The translations under genes were made by a program, and so were the position numbers. This document shows positions 1 through 7,126 of a stretch of 42,349 nucleotides of DNA, piece after piece. Origin of the DNA: Aquipseudomonas alcaligenes MRY13-0052 (lineage in GTDB: Bacteria; Pseudomonadota; Gammaproteobacteria; Pseudomonadales; Pseudomonadaceae); assembly GCA_000474255.1 (NCBI GenBank), contig BATO01000056.1, positions 1 through 42,349 of the forward strand. Direction: 5' to 3'. A model generated the notes under the pieces. The model saw only the letters and a program-made list of their open reading frames with translations. It was not told where the DNA came from and did no database searches. Every line of letters starts with the position of its first letter. Position 1 is the first letter of the stretch.

Positions 1-133
1 GGGGCAAGCCCTTTTGGTTCCTTTTCTGGCGATTGAGAAAAGGGACTCGCCCGGGGGGGCGAAACCAGGAGCACCAGCAAAGCTCGGCAATCAGCTGGAC
101 TCCACTCTTCTAGCAACACTTAACGCAGACAGA

Positions 134-365
134 GCCAATGAATTCGCCCCTACAGGTTGGTCATCCGTAGGGTGGGTGAAACCCGCGAAACCCTGCACCG
201 TCAATGTCGGGTTGCACCCGACCTACGACTACATGGCAGTGGCGTACGTAGGATGGTGTAGAGCGAAGCGAAACCCATGCGGTGCGAGTGCGGGAATCCA
301 TTCTGTAGGGCGGGTGGAATCTGCGAAGCCTTGCACCGCCCATGTCGGGTTGTACCCGACCTACA
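134..365. repeat. Cluster of interspersed palindromic repeats
   Basis: Three short repeat types lie together. At 134-153 is a copy of the element containing GAATTCGCCCCTAC, seen inverted at 29456 and 42167. At 170-226 and 304-364 are copies of an element that starts GTAGGG(T/C)GGGTG and ends CGGGTTG(C/T)ACCCGACCTAC; a third copy is at 22000-22059. At 248-281 is a copy of the GTAGGATGG...GCGAAGCGAAACCCATGC element, inverted at 10310 and 39290. The reading frame is open through these repeats (from position 14), but the encoded residues are repeat-derived and I do not regard this stretch as coding. Confidence 0.75.
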
Positions 366-811
366 GCAACGCCGCCGCCCAGGGCTGGCAGGCATCGCCC
401 GCGCGGGCGCTGCTGGACCAGCTGTGGAGCATGGGCCTGCTGTCGTGGACGGAAGTGGGTGAGGGCGCCTATTGCAACGCGCCGGTGGCCGCCTGCTACC
501 TGCACCCGCAGGCGCCGCGCTACTGCGGTGATGCGTTGCTGTTCCGCCTGCGCACCTTGCGGGCGTTGGGTGCGCAACTGGAAGGCCGGCTTGCCGGCGA
601 GGTGCCCGCCGGGCCGCCACCGGGCGGCTGGGCCGATGCGGCGCGGGTGCTGCCCTATTACCTGGGGCTGCGCATGCAGGGCCGTTACCTGCCGCTGCCG
701 GGGGAGCTGGTCACGGTGCTGGAAGCAGTGGGCTTCGAGGTGATCGAGCAGCTGCCGGCGGTGACCTTCCCCCTGGCGCCGGTAACGGTGCAGATCGCCC
801 GGCGACGCTAG
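366..811 (+). pseudogene. Probable 5'-truncated gene, methyltransferase-like remnant
   Basis: The frame is open from position 14, but only the part from about 366 looks protein-like; everything before it consists of intergenic repeats. The surviving 147 or so residues begin with a winged-helix-like segment (LLDQLWSMGLLSW, then YLHPQAPRYCGDALLFRL) that resembles the dimerisation domain of small-molecule O-methyltransferases. They end with AVGFEVIEQLPAVTFPLAPV, like the last strands of such enzymes. The SAM-binding Rossmann core expected between these parts is missing. There is no convincing start codon or ribosome binding site after the repeats. The likeliest reading is a gene that lost its 5' end and core when repeats accumulated; a small intact protein of unknown function is the alternative. 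The methyltransferase link is resemblance only. Confidence 0.4.
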
Positions 812-947
812 CGGAACCGATGGCACGGGGCGCGTTATAGGCGCCCGTTCCCAGGAGTAGGCCCCTTAGCACCAATCGGTCGAAGAGCCGGCCAAGGGCG
901 GACGGACTATCACTGTCTATGCTTGGACGACTTTTTTTCAGCGGGCC

Positions 948-974
948 TGTCGATCCGGCCCGCTGCCGTTCGAC
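948..974 (+). promoter_or_regulatory. Predicted ECF42-type promoter of the YCII-DUF899-sigma operon
   Basis: TGTCGA at 948-953 is followed after 17 bp by CGAC at 971-974, about 30 bp before the first gene of the operon. TGTCGA (-35) and CGA(C/T) (-10) are the promoter elements I recall for the ECF42 sigma group, whose own genes are usually auto-activated. The operon downstream encodes a sigma factor of exactly this architecture, so autoregulation is inferred. Confidence 0.55.
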
Positions 975-1007
975 TATGGATGCAAGCCCCACAACAAGGA
1001 GCGAATG

Positions 1008-1364
1008 ATGAAGTACCTGTGCCTGATCTACTTCGACGAGACCGTGCTCGATTCCATGCCCGCCGAGCGCTTCGAATCCATCGTCAGCCACTGCATGGAA
1101 TACGAGCAGCGCCTGCAACGCAGCGGCCAGTACATCGCCGCCGAGGCGCTGCAATCCACCGCGACCGCCACCACGCTGCGCCTGCAGGGCGACAAGCTGT
1201 CGATCACCGACGGCCCCTTCGCCGAGACCCGCGAGCAACTGGGCGGCTTCTACCTGATCGATGCCAAGGACCTCAACGAGGCGATCCAGATCGCGTCGAA
1301 GATCCCGCCGGCCCGCCTGGGCTGCATCGAGATCCGCCCGATCAAGGAACTGCCCAGGCTCTGA
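1008..1364 (+). CDS. YCII-related (DGPF domain) protein
   Basis: A small soluble protein of about 118 residues that starts KYLCLIYFDE and carries the diagnostic DGPFAETREQLGG motif near residue 66, so it belongs to the YCII/DGPF family. Members are small alpha-beta dimers of uncertain function, thought to be partners or effectors of ECF42 sigma factors because the genes are almost always adjacent. Two ATG codons stand in tandem at 1005 and 1008; AAGGAG at 996-1001 is better spaced for 1008. First gene of the operon, 18 bp before the DUF899 gene. Family assignment is firm; the biochemical role is unknown. Confidence 0.9.
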   Translation: MKYLCLIYFDETVLDSMPAERFESIVSHCMEYEQRLQRSGQYIAAEALQSTATATTLRLQGDKLSITDGPFAETREQLGGFYLIDAKDLNEAIQIASKIPPARLGCIEIRPIKELPRL

Positions 1365-1382
1365 ACAACGGAGGAATCCCCG

Positions 1383-2132
1383 ATGAAGATCGAATCCCAT
1401 CCCGTGGTCAGCCACGAACAGTGGCTGGACGCCCGCAAGGAGCTGCTACGCAAGGAGAAGGCATTCAACCGCCTGCGTGACGAACTCAGCGCCGCCCGCC
1501 GCGACCTGCCCTGGGAGCGGGTGAGCGATGCCTACCGCTTCGAGGGCCCCACGGGGCAGGAGACGCTGGAGCAGCTGTTCGCGGGCCGCAGCACCCTGGT
1601 GGTCTACCACTTCATGTTCGGGCCGGGGTGGAAGGAGGGCTGCGACGGTTGCTCATTCCTCGCCGACCATTTCGACGGCGCCAACCTGCACCTGGCCCAC
1701 CACGACGTCAGCCTGGTGGCCGTCTCCCGTGCGCCCTGGCAGGAGTTCCAGGACTTCAAGCGGCGCATGGGCTGGGCGTTCAAGTGGGTGTCGTCCCACG
1801 GCTGCGCGTTCAACGCCGACTTCGGCGTCAGCGCCACGCCCGAGGCGATCGCCGCCGGCACCGCCCGCTACAACTACGACACCAGCCGCGACCCCGGCGA
1901 GGAGATGCCTGGGCTCAGCGTGTTCTTCCGCCTGCCCTCGGGGGAGGTGTTCCACACCTATTCCACCTACGCGCGCGGGCTGGACATGCTGGTGGGCACC
2001 TACAACTTCCTCGACCTGCTGCCCAAGGGCCGCGACGAGGACGAGATCATGGACTGGGTGCGCCACCACGACCGCTACGAAGGCGCTGGCCCGCGCCACG
2101 ACTGCTGCTCGGCCAAGGCCGGGGGCGATTGA
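1383..2132 (+). CDS. DUF899 family thioredoxin-like protein
   Basis: This 249-residue protein matches the DUF899 family, a thioredoxin-fold group related to AhpC/peroxiredoxins. Visible signatures are LVVYHFMFGPGWKEGC followed by DGCSFLADHFDG around residues 75-100, with two cysteines (GCDGC) where a peroxiredoxin-like active site would be, and WVSSHGCAFNADFG around residue 140. A good ribosome binding site (GGAGG) lies 9-10 bases before the ATG. The stop codon overlaps the start of the sigma factor gene by one base (TGATG), indicating translational coupling. The family is certain from these motifs; the substrate and a redox role are inferred. Confidence 0.9.
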   Translation: MKIESHPVVSHEQWLDARKELLRKEKAFNRLRDELSAARRDLPWERVSDAYRFEGPTGQETLEQLFAGRSTLVVYHFMFGPGWKEGCDGCSFLADHFDGANLHLAHHDVSLVAVSRAPWQEFQDFKRRMGWAFKWVSSHGCAFNADFGVSATPEAIAAGTARYNYDTSRDPGEEMPGLSVFFRLPSGEVFHTYSTYARGLDMLVGTYNFLDLLPKGRDEDEIMDWVRHHDRYEGAGPRHDCCSAKAGGD

Positions 2133-3364
2133 TGGAGGTGACCCAGGCCCGCCAGCGGGTGGAAGCGGCCTACCGCGAGGAGTCGCGCCGGGTGCTGGCG
2201 ACGCTGATCCGCCTGCTGGGGGATTTCGAGCTGGCGGAGGAGGCGTTGCACGACGCCTTCATCGCCGCCGTCGAGCAGTGGCCGGTCGACGGCGTGCCGG
2301 CCAACCCGCGCGCCTGGCTGGTGTCGGCGGGGCGCTTCAAGGCCATCGACGCCTTGCGCCGGCGCGCCCGTTTCGATGCGCGCCAGGCGCAGTTGATCAT
2401 CGAGCTGGAGCGTGACGAGCCCGAGGAGATCGAGGATGTGGAAGACGACCGCCTGCGCCTGATCTTCACCTGCTGCCACCCGGCGCTGCCGGCGGACGCC
2501 CAGGTGCCGCTGACCCTGCGCGAGGTGTGCGACCTGAAGACCGAGGAGATCGCCCGGGCCTTTCTCGCCACGCCGTCGACCATCGCCCAGCGCATCGTCC
2601 GCGCCAAGGCGAAGATCCGCGACGCGCGCATTCCCTACCAGGTGCCGGCCATGGCCGAGCTGCCGGAGCGCCTGGATAACGTGCTGCGGGTCATCTACCT
2701 GGTGTTCAACGAGGGCTACTCGGCCACCTCCGGGGATTCGCTGACCCGCGCCGACCTTTCGGCCGAAGCCATCCGCCTGGGGCGCCTGCTGCTGGAGCTG
2801 CTGCCGGATTCGGAAGTCATGGGGCTGCTGGCGCTGATGCTGCTGCACGATTCGCGGCGCCAGGCCCGCACCGGCGTGGATGGTGAGCTGGTGTTGCTGG
2901 AGGACCAGGACCGTGCGCTGTGGAACCGCCAGCAGATCGACGAGGGCTGCGCCCTGGTGGAGCGCGCCCTGGCGTCGCGGCGCATCGGTATGTACACGCT
3001 GCAGGCGGCCATCTCCGCCGTGCACGCCAGCGCCGCCACGCCCGAGGCCACCGACTGGGCGCAGATCGTCGCGCTCTATGGCGTGTTGCAGCGCGGCATC
3101 GGCTCGCCGGTGATCGAACTCAACCGCGCGGTGGCGGTGGCCATGCACCAGGGGCCGGAAGCCGGGCTGGTGCTGATCGAGGCCATCCTCGAGCGCGGCG
3201 AGCTGCGCGACTACCAGCTGGCGCACTCGGCTCGCGCCGATCTCTACCGCCGCCTCGGCCGCCGCGACGAGGCCCGCGCGGCCTACCGGGTGGCACTGGG
3301 GCTGACCCGCCAGGACACCGAACGGCGCTTCATCGAGCGGCGCCTGGCGGAACTGGGGCAGTGA
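2132..3364 (+). CDS. ECF42-type RNA polymerase sigma factor with C-terminal TPR-like extension
   Basis: This 410-residue protein begins with sigma regions 2 and 4 (LLGDFELAEEALHDAFIAAVEQWP near residue 25, and a region 4 with FLATPSTIAQRIVRAKAKIRDARIPY near 145-170). A long helical C-terminal domain follows (from about 185; RLDNVLRVIYLVFNEGYSAT is typical of the group), with TPR-like helix pairs toward the end. Simple ECF factors are about 180-200 residues; the extra 200 define the ECF41/42-like class in which the extension, rather than an anti-sigma factor, controls activity. No anti-sigma gene is adjacent. The start codon overlaps the DUF899 stop. It is expected to drive its own operon from the TGTCGA-N17-CGAC promoter upstream of the YCII gene. 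Confidence 0.9.
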   Translation: MEVTQARQRVEAAYREESRRVLATLIRLLGDFELAEEALHDAFIAAVEQWPVDGVPANPRAWLVSAGRFKAIDALRRRARFDARQAQLIIELERDEPEEIEDVEDDRLRLIFTCCHPALPADAQVPLTLREVCDLKTEEIARAFLATPSTIAQRIVRAKAKIRDARIPYQVPAMAELPERLDNVLRVIYLVFNEGYSATSGDSLTRADLSAEAIRLGRLLLELLPDSEVMGLLALMLLHDSRRQARTGVDGELVLLEDQDRALWNRQQIDEGCALVERALASRRIGMYTLQAAISAVHASAATPEATDWAQIVALYGVLQRGIGSPVIELNRAVAVAMHQGPEAGLVLIEAILERGELRDYQLAHSARADLYRRLGRRDEARAAYRVALGLTRQDTERRFIERRLAELGQ

Positions 3365-3372
3365 TGTGGATT

Positions 3373-3394
3373 GCCCGGGCTGAAGCCCGGGCTA
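3373..3394. repeat. Palindromic repeat (CCCGGGCTGAAGCCCGGGCT type)
   Basis: GCCCGGGCTGAAGCCCGGGC forms a perfect hairpin between the sigma factor gene and the SnoaL-like gene. Related copies occur at 8008, 10247 and 10547. It may attenuate transcription between the two genes. Confidence 0.7.
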
Positions 3395-3430
3395 TGGGTT
3401 TTCAGGGTTGGACCACGAAGGAGAAACAGC

Positions 3431-3868
3431 ATGAGCAGCAATGAACAGGCCGTCGCCGAGATCCAGGCCCTGCTGGCCGATTGGGCCGAGGCGGTACGCA
3501 GCAAGGACGTGAAGCGCATCGTCGGTTTCTATGCCGAGGAGGTGGTGGCCTATGACGCCATCCTCCAGCTGCAGTTCGTCGGCCGTGAGGCCTATGGCGC
3601 GCATTGGGCCTACTGCATGGAGATGTGCCAGGGACATTCGATCTTCGACCCGCAGCACGTGAAGATCCGCGCCAGTGGCGATGTCGGCTTCGCCCACTTC
3701 CTCTGCCTGTGCGGCGGCACCAACGCCGAAGGGGTCGAACAGCAGGGCTACATGCGCGTCAGCTGCGGCTACCAGCGCAGCGGCGGTAAGTGGCGCATCG
3801 TCCATGACCACTTCTCCGCGCCCTTCGACATGGAGAGTGGCCAGGCACTGTTCGACCTGCAGCCCTGA
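3431..3868 (+). CDS. SnoaL/DUF4440-like nuclear transport factor 2-fold protein
   Basis: A 145-residue protein of the SnoaL-like/ketosteroid-isomerase superfamily. It has the N-terminal helix pair (LLADWAEAVRSKDVKRIVGFYAEEVVAYDAI) and the C-terminal strands with SGGKWRIVHDHFSAPFDM. These cone-shaped domains bind small hydrophobic molecules or serve in stress-related enzymes; the ligand cannot be predicted. A good ribosome binding site (AAGGAG) fixes the ATG at 3431, although the frame is open further upstream. It follows the ECF42 sigma gene after 66 bp containing a palindromic repeat, and is plausibly the last gene of that operon, since ECF42 loci often carry such proteins. The gene ends exactly where the convergent dehydrogenase gene ends. 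Confidence 0.85.
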   Translation: MSSNEQAVAEIQALLADWAEAVRSKDVKRIVGFYAEEVVAYDAILQLQFVGREAYGAHWAYCMEMCQGHSIFDPQHVKIRASGDVGFAHFLCLCGGTNAEGVEQQGYMRVSCGYQRSGGKWRIVHDHFSAPFDMESGQALFDLQP

Positions 3869-4723
3869 TCAGGCACCGAGGCGGCGGAAGTGTTCGAGCA
3901 TGCGCTGGGCGTTTGCCTCGTTGCCGCTGAACAGCTCGAAGGCCTTCACCGCCTGGAACACCGCCATGGTGCCGCCGTCCAGGGTGCGGCAACCGAGGGC
4001 GCGGGCGTCCTTGAGCAGCTGGGTTTCCAGGGGGAAGTAGACGATCTCGGCGACCCACAGGGCGGGCCGTAGCAACTCGGCCGGTACCGGTGTGCCGGGC
4101 AGCTTGGCCATGCCCATGGGCGTGGTGTTGACCAGGCCCTCCGCCGTCGCCAGGGCGCCGGGCAGGTCCTTGCCCGCGTGGGCACGGCCGGCGCCGAAGT
4201 GCTGGTTGAGGTTGTCCGCCAGACTCTGGGCGCGCCTGGCGTCGACATCGAATATCACCAGCGTGCCGACGCCTTCGGCTAGCAGCGCATGGGCCACTGC
4301 GGCACCGGCGCCACCGGCCCCCATCTGCACCACGCGCTCACGGGCGACGTCGCCCAGGCCACGGCGGAAGCCTTCGGCGAAGCCCAGGCAGTCGGTGTTG
4401 TGGCCGACGCGTCGACCGCCACGCAGCACCACGGTGTTCACCGCGCCGATGCCGCGCGCCTCGGGGGAGAGCTCGTCGAGCAGCGGGATGATCGCCTGCT
4501 TGCAGGGGAAGGTGATGTTGAGCCCGGTGAAGCCGGTGCGCTCGGCGGCTTCCAGCAGTTGGGGCAGGGCGCTGACATCGAGCTGGAGCGGGTCGAGGTC
4601 GATCAGCCGGTAGAGGTAGCGCAGGCCTTGGGCATCGCCTTCGTGCTCGTGCAGGGCAGGGGTGCGCGAGGCCTGGATGCCGGAGCCGATCAGGCCGGCG
4701 AGAACGCTTGCATGTGCAGTCAT
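3869..4723 (-). CDS. Quinate/shikimate dehydrogenase (QsuD-like AroE paralogue)
   Basis: This 284-residue enzyme has the AroE fold. The N-terminal substrate domain begins GLIGSGIQASRTPALHEHEG and carries the catalytic Lys in ITFPCKQ; NTDCLGF holds the catalytic Asp. The Rossmann domain has GAGGAGAAVAHAL, and the C-terminus has VNTTPMGM and a GGTMAVFQAVKAFELF helix. The SRTPALHEHEG form replaces the biosynthetic AroE form, and resembles catabolic quinate/shikimate dehydrogenases such as Corynebacterium glutamicum QsuD. It should oxidise quinate or shikimate to dehydroquinate or dehydroshikimate with NAD(P). The start at 4723 leaves a 4-bp gap after the dehydroquinase gene, so the two are one operon. 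The catabolic role is inferred; cofactor preference cannot be read. Confidence 0.85.
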   Translation of the reverse strand: MTAHASVLAGLIGSGIQASRTPALHEHEGDAQGLRYLYRLIDLDPLQLDVSALPQLLEAAERTGFTGLNITFPCKQAIIPLLDELSPEARGIGAVNTVVLRGGRRVGHNTDCLGFAEGFRRGLGDVARERVVQMGAGGAGAAVAHALLAEGVGTLVIFDVDARRAQSLADNLNQHFGAGRAHAGKDLPGALATAEGLVNTTPMGMAKLPGTPVPAELLRPALWVAEIVYFPLETQLLKDARALGCRTLDGGTMAVFQAVKAFELFSGNEANAQRMLEHFRRLGA

Positions 4724-4727
4724 GGCC

Positions 4728-5177
4728 TCACCCCGCGAGCCGCTTGGCGAAATGCTGCACGCCGGCGCGGTAGCCGTTGCTGCCCAGGCCGCAGATGACC
4801 CCGACGGCGATGGCGGAGACGAAGGAGTGCTGGCGGAATTCCTCGCGCTTGTGAACGTTGGAGAGGTGCACCTCGACCACCGGCAGCTCGCTGGCCACCA
4901 GGGCGTCGCGGATGGCGACCGAGGTGTGGGTCCAGGCACCGGGATTGATCAGGATGCCGGCGCAGCGGCCGCGCGCCTGGTGGATCCAGTCGATCAGCTG
5001 GCCTTCGTGGTTGGTCTGGCGGCATTCGACCTCAAGGCCCAGCGCAGCGCCCGTTTCGCAGCACAGCCGCTCGATATCGGCGAGGGTTTCGTGGCCGTAG
5101 TTGGCGGGCTCGCGGGTGCCGAGCATGTTCAGGTTGGGGCCGTTGAGGACCAGCAGGGTGGGGGACATCGCGGACAT
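4728..5177 (-). CDS. aroQ: 3-dehydroquinate dehydratase, type II
   Basis: A 149-residue type II dehydroquinase of normal family length. Signatures are [21 protein letters not shown] with the catalytic Arg and Tyr, [18 protein letters not shown] with the substrate-binding Asn, and [19 protein letters not shown] with the active-site His and Arg. It interconverts 3-dehydroquinate and 3-dehydroshikimate. Its coupling with a QsuD-like dehydrogenase suggests service in quinate catabolism toward protocatechuate rather than aromatic biosynthesis, although either is possible. Two ATG codons (5177 and 5168) compete; GGAG is very close to the first and rather far from the second, so the start is uncertain by three codons. 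Confidence 0.9.
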   Translation of the reverse strand: MSAMSPTLLVLNGPNLNMLGTREPANYGHETLADIERLCCETGAALGLEVECRQTNHEGQLIDWIHQARGRCAGILINPGAWTHTSVAIRDALVASELPVVEVHLSNVHKREEFRQHSFVSAIAVGVICGLGSNGYRAGVQHFAKRLAG

Positions 5178-5228
5178 TTCTCCATTGTTATGAACCCTCC
5201 CGAATGCACGGGGAGCGTTGCAATGAAA

Positions 5229-5256
5229 AATGTACTAACTGGTTAATTTAATCAAT
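5229..5256 (-). promoter_or_regulatory. Putative promoter and operator of the dehydroquinase-dehydrogenase operon
   Basis: On the minus strand, ATTGAT and TACATT are separated by 16 bp and could be -35 and -10 boxes. Between them lies the near-palindrome GTACTAACTGGTTAAT (5232-5247), with half-sites ACTAAC and GTTAAT around a 2-bp centre, the size expected for a TetR-type repressor. No regulator gene is adjacent. The rest of 5178-5308, between this promoter and the soxR stop codon, shows nothing I can name. Confidence 0.35.
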
Positions 5257-5308
5257 CGATGGTGGGCGGGCGGTGGGTTTGCCTTGGGTTATTTCGTTCG
5301 ATAATCGG

Positions 5309-5782
5309 TCACTCGACGGCGTCGCCCGTGTCCAGCAGCACCGGCCCACTGCCCAGGTCGGAGAGTTCATCGCCGGGGTTGCGCAGGGGGCAGACCTCCA
5401 TGGTCAGGCAGCCGCAGCCGATGCAGCCGTCGAGTTGGTCGCGCAACTGGGTGAGGCGACGGATGCGTTCGTCCAGCTCCGCCTTCCAGCGCGCCGAGAG
5501 CGCATGCCAATCGGCGGCGGTGGGCGTGCGACCTTCCGGCAGGGTCATCAGCGCCGCGTGGATGGACGCCAGGGGGATGCCCAGGCGCTGGGCCACCTTG
5601 ATCACCGCCACCCGCCGCAGCACCTCCCGTGGATAGCGGCGCTGGTTGCCGGCGTTGCGGGTGCTGCTGATCAGTCCCTTGGCTTCGTAGAAGTGCAGGG
5701 TGGAGACCGCCACCCCGCTGCGTTCGGCCACCTGGCCCACCGTCAGCGCCTTGCCGATGTTGCTCGCCGTCACCTTTGGCAT
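5309..5782 (-). CDS. soxR: Redox-sensing transcriptional activator SoxR
   Basis: A 157-residue MerR-family regulator. The N-terminal winged helix has [26 protein letters not shown] (residues 13-38) and [15 protein letters not shown] dimerisation helix follows, then the [2Fe-2S] cluster loop with Cys120, Cys123, Cys125 and Cys131 in [12 protein letters not shown], which is diagnostic of SoxR. Redox-cycling compounds oxidise the cluster and switch the bound promoter on. GGAGG precedes the ATG. There is no soxS, as expected in Pseudomonas, where SoxR acts directly on a few genes. A canonical SoxR box lies in the gap to the divergent monooxygenase-like gene. Confidence 0.96.
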   Translation of the reverse strand: MPKVTASNIGKALTVGQVAERSGVAVSTLHFYEAKGLISSTRNAGNQRRYPREVLRRVAVIKVAQRLGIPLASIHAALMTLPEGRTPTAADWHALSARWKAELDERIRRLTQLRDQLDGCIGCGCLTMEVCPLRNPGDELSDLGSGPVLLDTGDAVE

Positions 5783-5797
5783 TCTCGTCCTCCGCTA

Positions 5798-5828
5798 TTG
5801 ACCTCAAGTTAAGTTGAGGTTTTACCCT
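5798..5828 (+). promoter_or_regulatory. SoxR-activated promoter with SoxR box
   Basis: CCTCAAGTTAAGTTGAGG (5802-5819) is an 18-bp palindrome with one mismatch, matching the SoxR box. It sits between a -35 TTGACC (5798-5803) and a weak -10 TACCCT (5823-5828) on the + strand, spaced 19 bp. This over-long spacer is the hallmark of promoters that MerR-family activators untwist. The target is the gene at 5867. Confidence 0.85.
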
Positions 5829-5866
5829 CGCCGCCAGCATTGCACAACGGTAGAAGGAGTCTCGGC

Positions 5867-6178
5867 ATGACCAACGAGCAGTTGCAGGGCGTCGTTTCAT
5901 CCATTCATTTCGCGGCCGACCCGGCCTGCCTGCCGGCGCTGGTGGAGGACCTGGGTGTGCGCCTGGCCGCCTGCCTGAAAGCCCAGGTGGGGCTGCTGTC
6001 CACCAGCCTGGAGACGAGCGCCGATGGCCGCTGGCTGATCCAGCGAAGCCGCTGGGCCTCGGCCGATGCGGCGCAGGCGGCCCTGGACGGCGACTCCTGC
6101 AGCGCGCGCCTGCTGGGTGAGGCGATCTGGCGCTACGGCGCCAAGGCGGTGCGCTTCGATGCGCCCGAGGAGGCATGA
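5867..6178 (+). CDS. Small ABM-type monooxygenase-like protein, predicted SoxR target
   Basis: A 103-residue protein with the size and pattern of an antibiotic-biosynthesis-monooxygenase (dimeric alpha+beta barrel) protein: an early strand (GVVSSIHFAADPACLPALVEDL), then QVGLLSTSLETSADGRWLIQRSRWASADAAQAAL, where the second strand and following helix are typical. The ATG at 5867 has AGAAGGAG eight bases upstream, so an upstream in-frame start at 5840 is less likely. It lies divergent from soxR under a SoxR-type promoter, the same arrangement as PA2273/PA2274 in P. aeruginosa, where the small monooxygenase-like gene is a SoxR target. A role in handling redox-cycling metabolites is inferred. Confidence 0.8.
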   Translation: MTNEQLQGVVSSIHFAADPACLPALVEDLGVRLAACLKAQVGLLSTSLETSADGRWLIQRSRWASADAAQAALDGDSCSARLLGEAIWRYGAKAVRFDAPEEA

Positions 6179-6256
6179 CGGCTCGTCCGGCAGCTCGGTG
6201 AAGGTGTGGGGAGGTTGGAATAACGAGGAGGTTGGGGCGGGGTGTCGCATGAATGA

Positions 6257-6279
6257 CTCGCCCGGCAGTGCCGGGCGAG
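6257..6279 (-). terminator. Hairpin downstream of the pilin gene
   Basis: CTCGCCCGGCA and its exact complement TGCCGGGCGAG flank a single G, 9 bp beyond the pilin stop codon on the minus strand. There is no clear U-tract, so termination is likely but not certain. Confidence 0.55.
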
Positions 6280-6288
6280 CCGAGGGGC

Positions 6289-6816
6289 TTACTCGTAGCT
6301 CATGGTGTAGGTGATGCTGGTGCTGACCTGGCCAGGCAGGGCATCTGCGCCGCGCGGCGCGTGGTATGCCGCGAAAAGGCCAATGAAGGCGTTGCCGCCT
6401 GCGCCGCTGAGCTCTTCGAGGTTGTTTTCGCCGGTGGCGAGGTTGATGGGCTCCTGGTCCTTGTTGAACAGCTGCACCGCGACGTTGGAGGCGTCAGCGC
6501 CGCTGAGCTCGTTCTTCAGGGTACCGGTGGCGGGGTCGACGTTCGGGCCTATCTCGAAGTGCGCCTTCACCTTGGAACCCTGGGTGCAGTTGGAGAGTGC
6601 GATCACGAATGGGGTGAGGCCGGCATTCTGGCCTGCCACGAGGGAGCTCTGGGAGACGACCGGCATTTGCACGGTCTGGTTAAGGGCAGGGGTGGCGATA
6701 TCACAGGTCTTGCTGGAAACCTCGCCCTTGATGGTGACGGTGCCGTCGAATGCGAGCGCCAGATTGCTCAGGCCAAAACCGACCAGTGCCGCGCTGGTGG
6801 TGAGGAACTTCTTCAT
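6289..6816 (-). CDS. Type 1 fimbrial major subunit-like protein
   Basis: This 175-residue protein starts with a clear Sec signal peptide (MKKFLTTSAALVGFGLSNLALA, cleavage before FDG). It continues as a type 1/chaperone-usher pilin: a first cysteine in SSKTCDI, a second in LSNCTQGSK forming the conserved disulfide, and the C-terminal beta strand VSTSITYTMSYE that a chaperone would cap. AGGAGA precedes the ATG. No chaperone, usher or adhesin gene is adjacent on either side, so assembly must depend on machinery encoded elsewhere. It stands alone between the SoxR locus and a LysR gene. Confidence 0.88.
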   Translation of the reverse strand: MKKFLTTSAALVGFGLSNLALAFDGTVTIKGEVSSKTCDIATPALNQTVQMPVVSQSSLVAGQNAGLTPFVIALSNCTQGSKVKAHFEIGPNVDPATGTLKNELSGADASNVAVQLFNKDQEPINLATGENNLEELSGAGGNAFIGLFAAYHAPRGADALPGQVSTSITYTMSYE

Positions 6817-7090
6817 TTATCTCTCCTTGATGGCGCCTGGCTCCACGCGCCGGATTAAAGGTTGACCTCGAGAGTCGGAACCAGAACCGAATCGCGCTGC
6901 AGCCTCGATAATGAGAGCTGGATCGCATTCAGCAGAGCGAGCGCAATGATAACGAGGGCTTTCCAGGTCGAATGGAGTCCGCAATCCATATGGGTTGTAG
7001 GAATAGTCGCCCCGTCAGCAGGCTAGTTCCGAGGAGTTTGCCTCCGTGTCCGTTCGGCGGGTTCCGACCTGAGAATCGTTGGGTGGCTCT

Positions 7091-7099
7091 TGCTAAAAT
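7091..7099 (+). promoter_or_regulatory. Possible extended -10 promoter of the LysR gene
   Basis: TGCTAAAAT is an extended -10 element about 28 bp before the LysR start codon; no good -35 is visible. The remaining stretch between the pilin and LysR genes (6817-7126) is non-coding and otherwise unremarkable. It should also hold the pilin promoter. Confidence 0.35.
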
Positions 7100-7126
7100 C
7101 TCCCTCTTTATCAACGAGTCAGTACC

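Noticed and set aside
134-365. A CRISPR-like array of short repeats
   Set aside because: The copies are of different families, irregularly spaced, internally palindromic, and lack uniform spacers or cas genes.
14-365. N-terminal part of a 265-residue protein
   Set aside because: The encoded residues come from intergenic repeats also found at 10310, 22000 and 39290, so this is not a conserved protein segment.
5232-5247. A possible PcaQ box upstream of the dehydroquinase
   Set aside because: The half-sites resemble TAACC/GGTTA but are separated by 2 bp instead of 4, so it fits a TetR-type site better than PcaQ.
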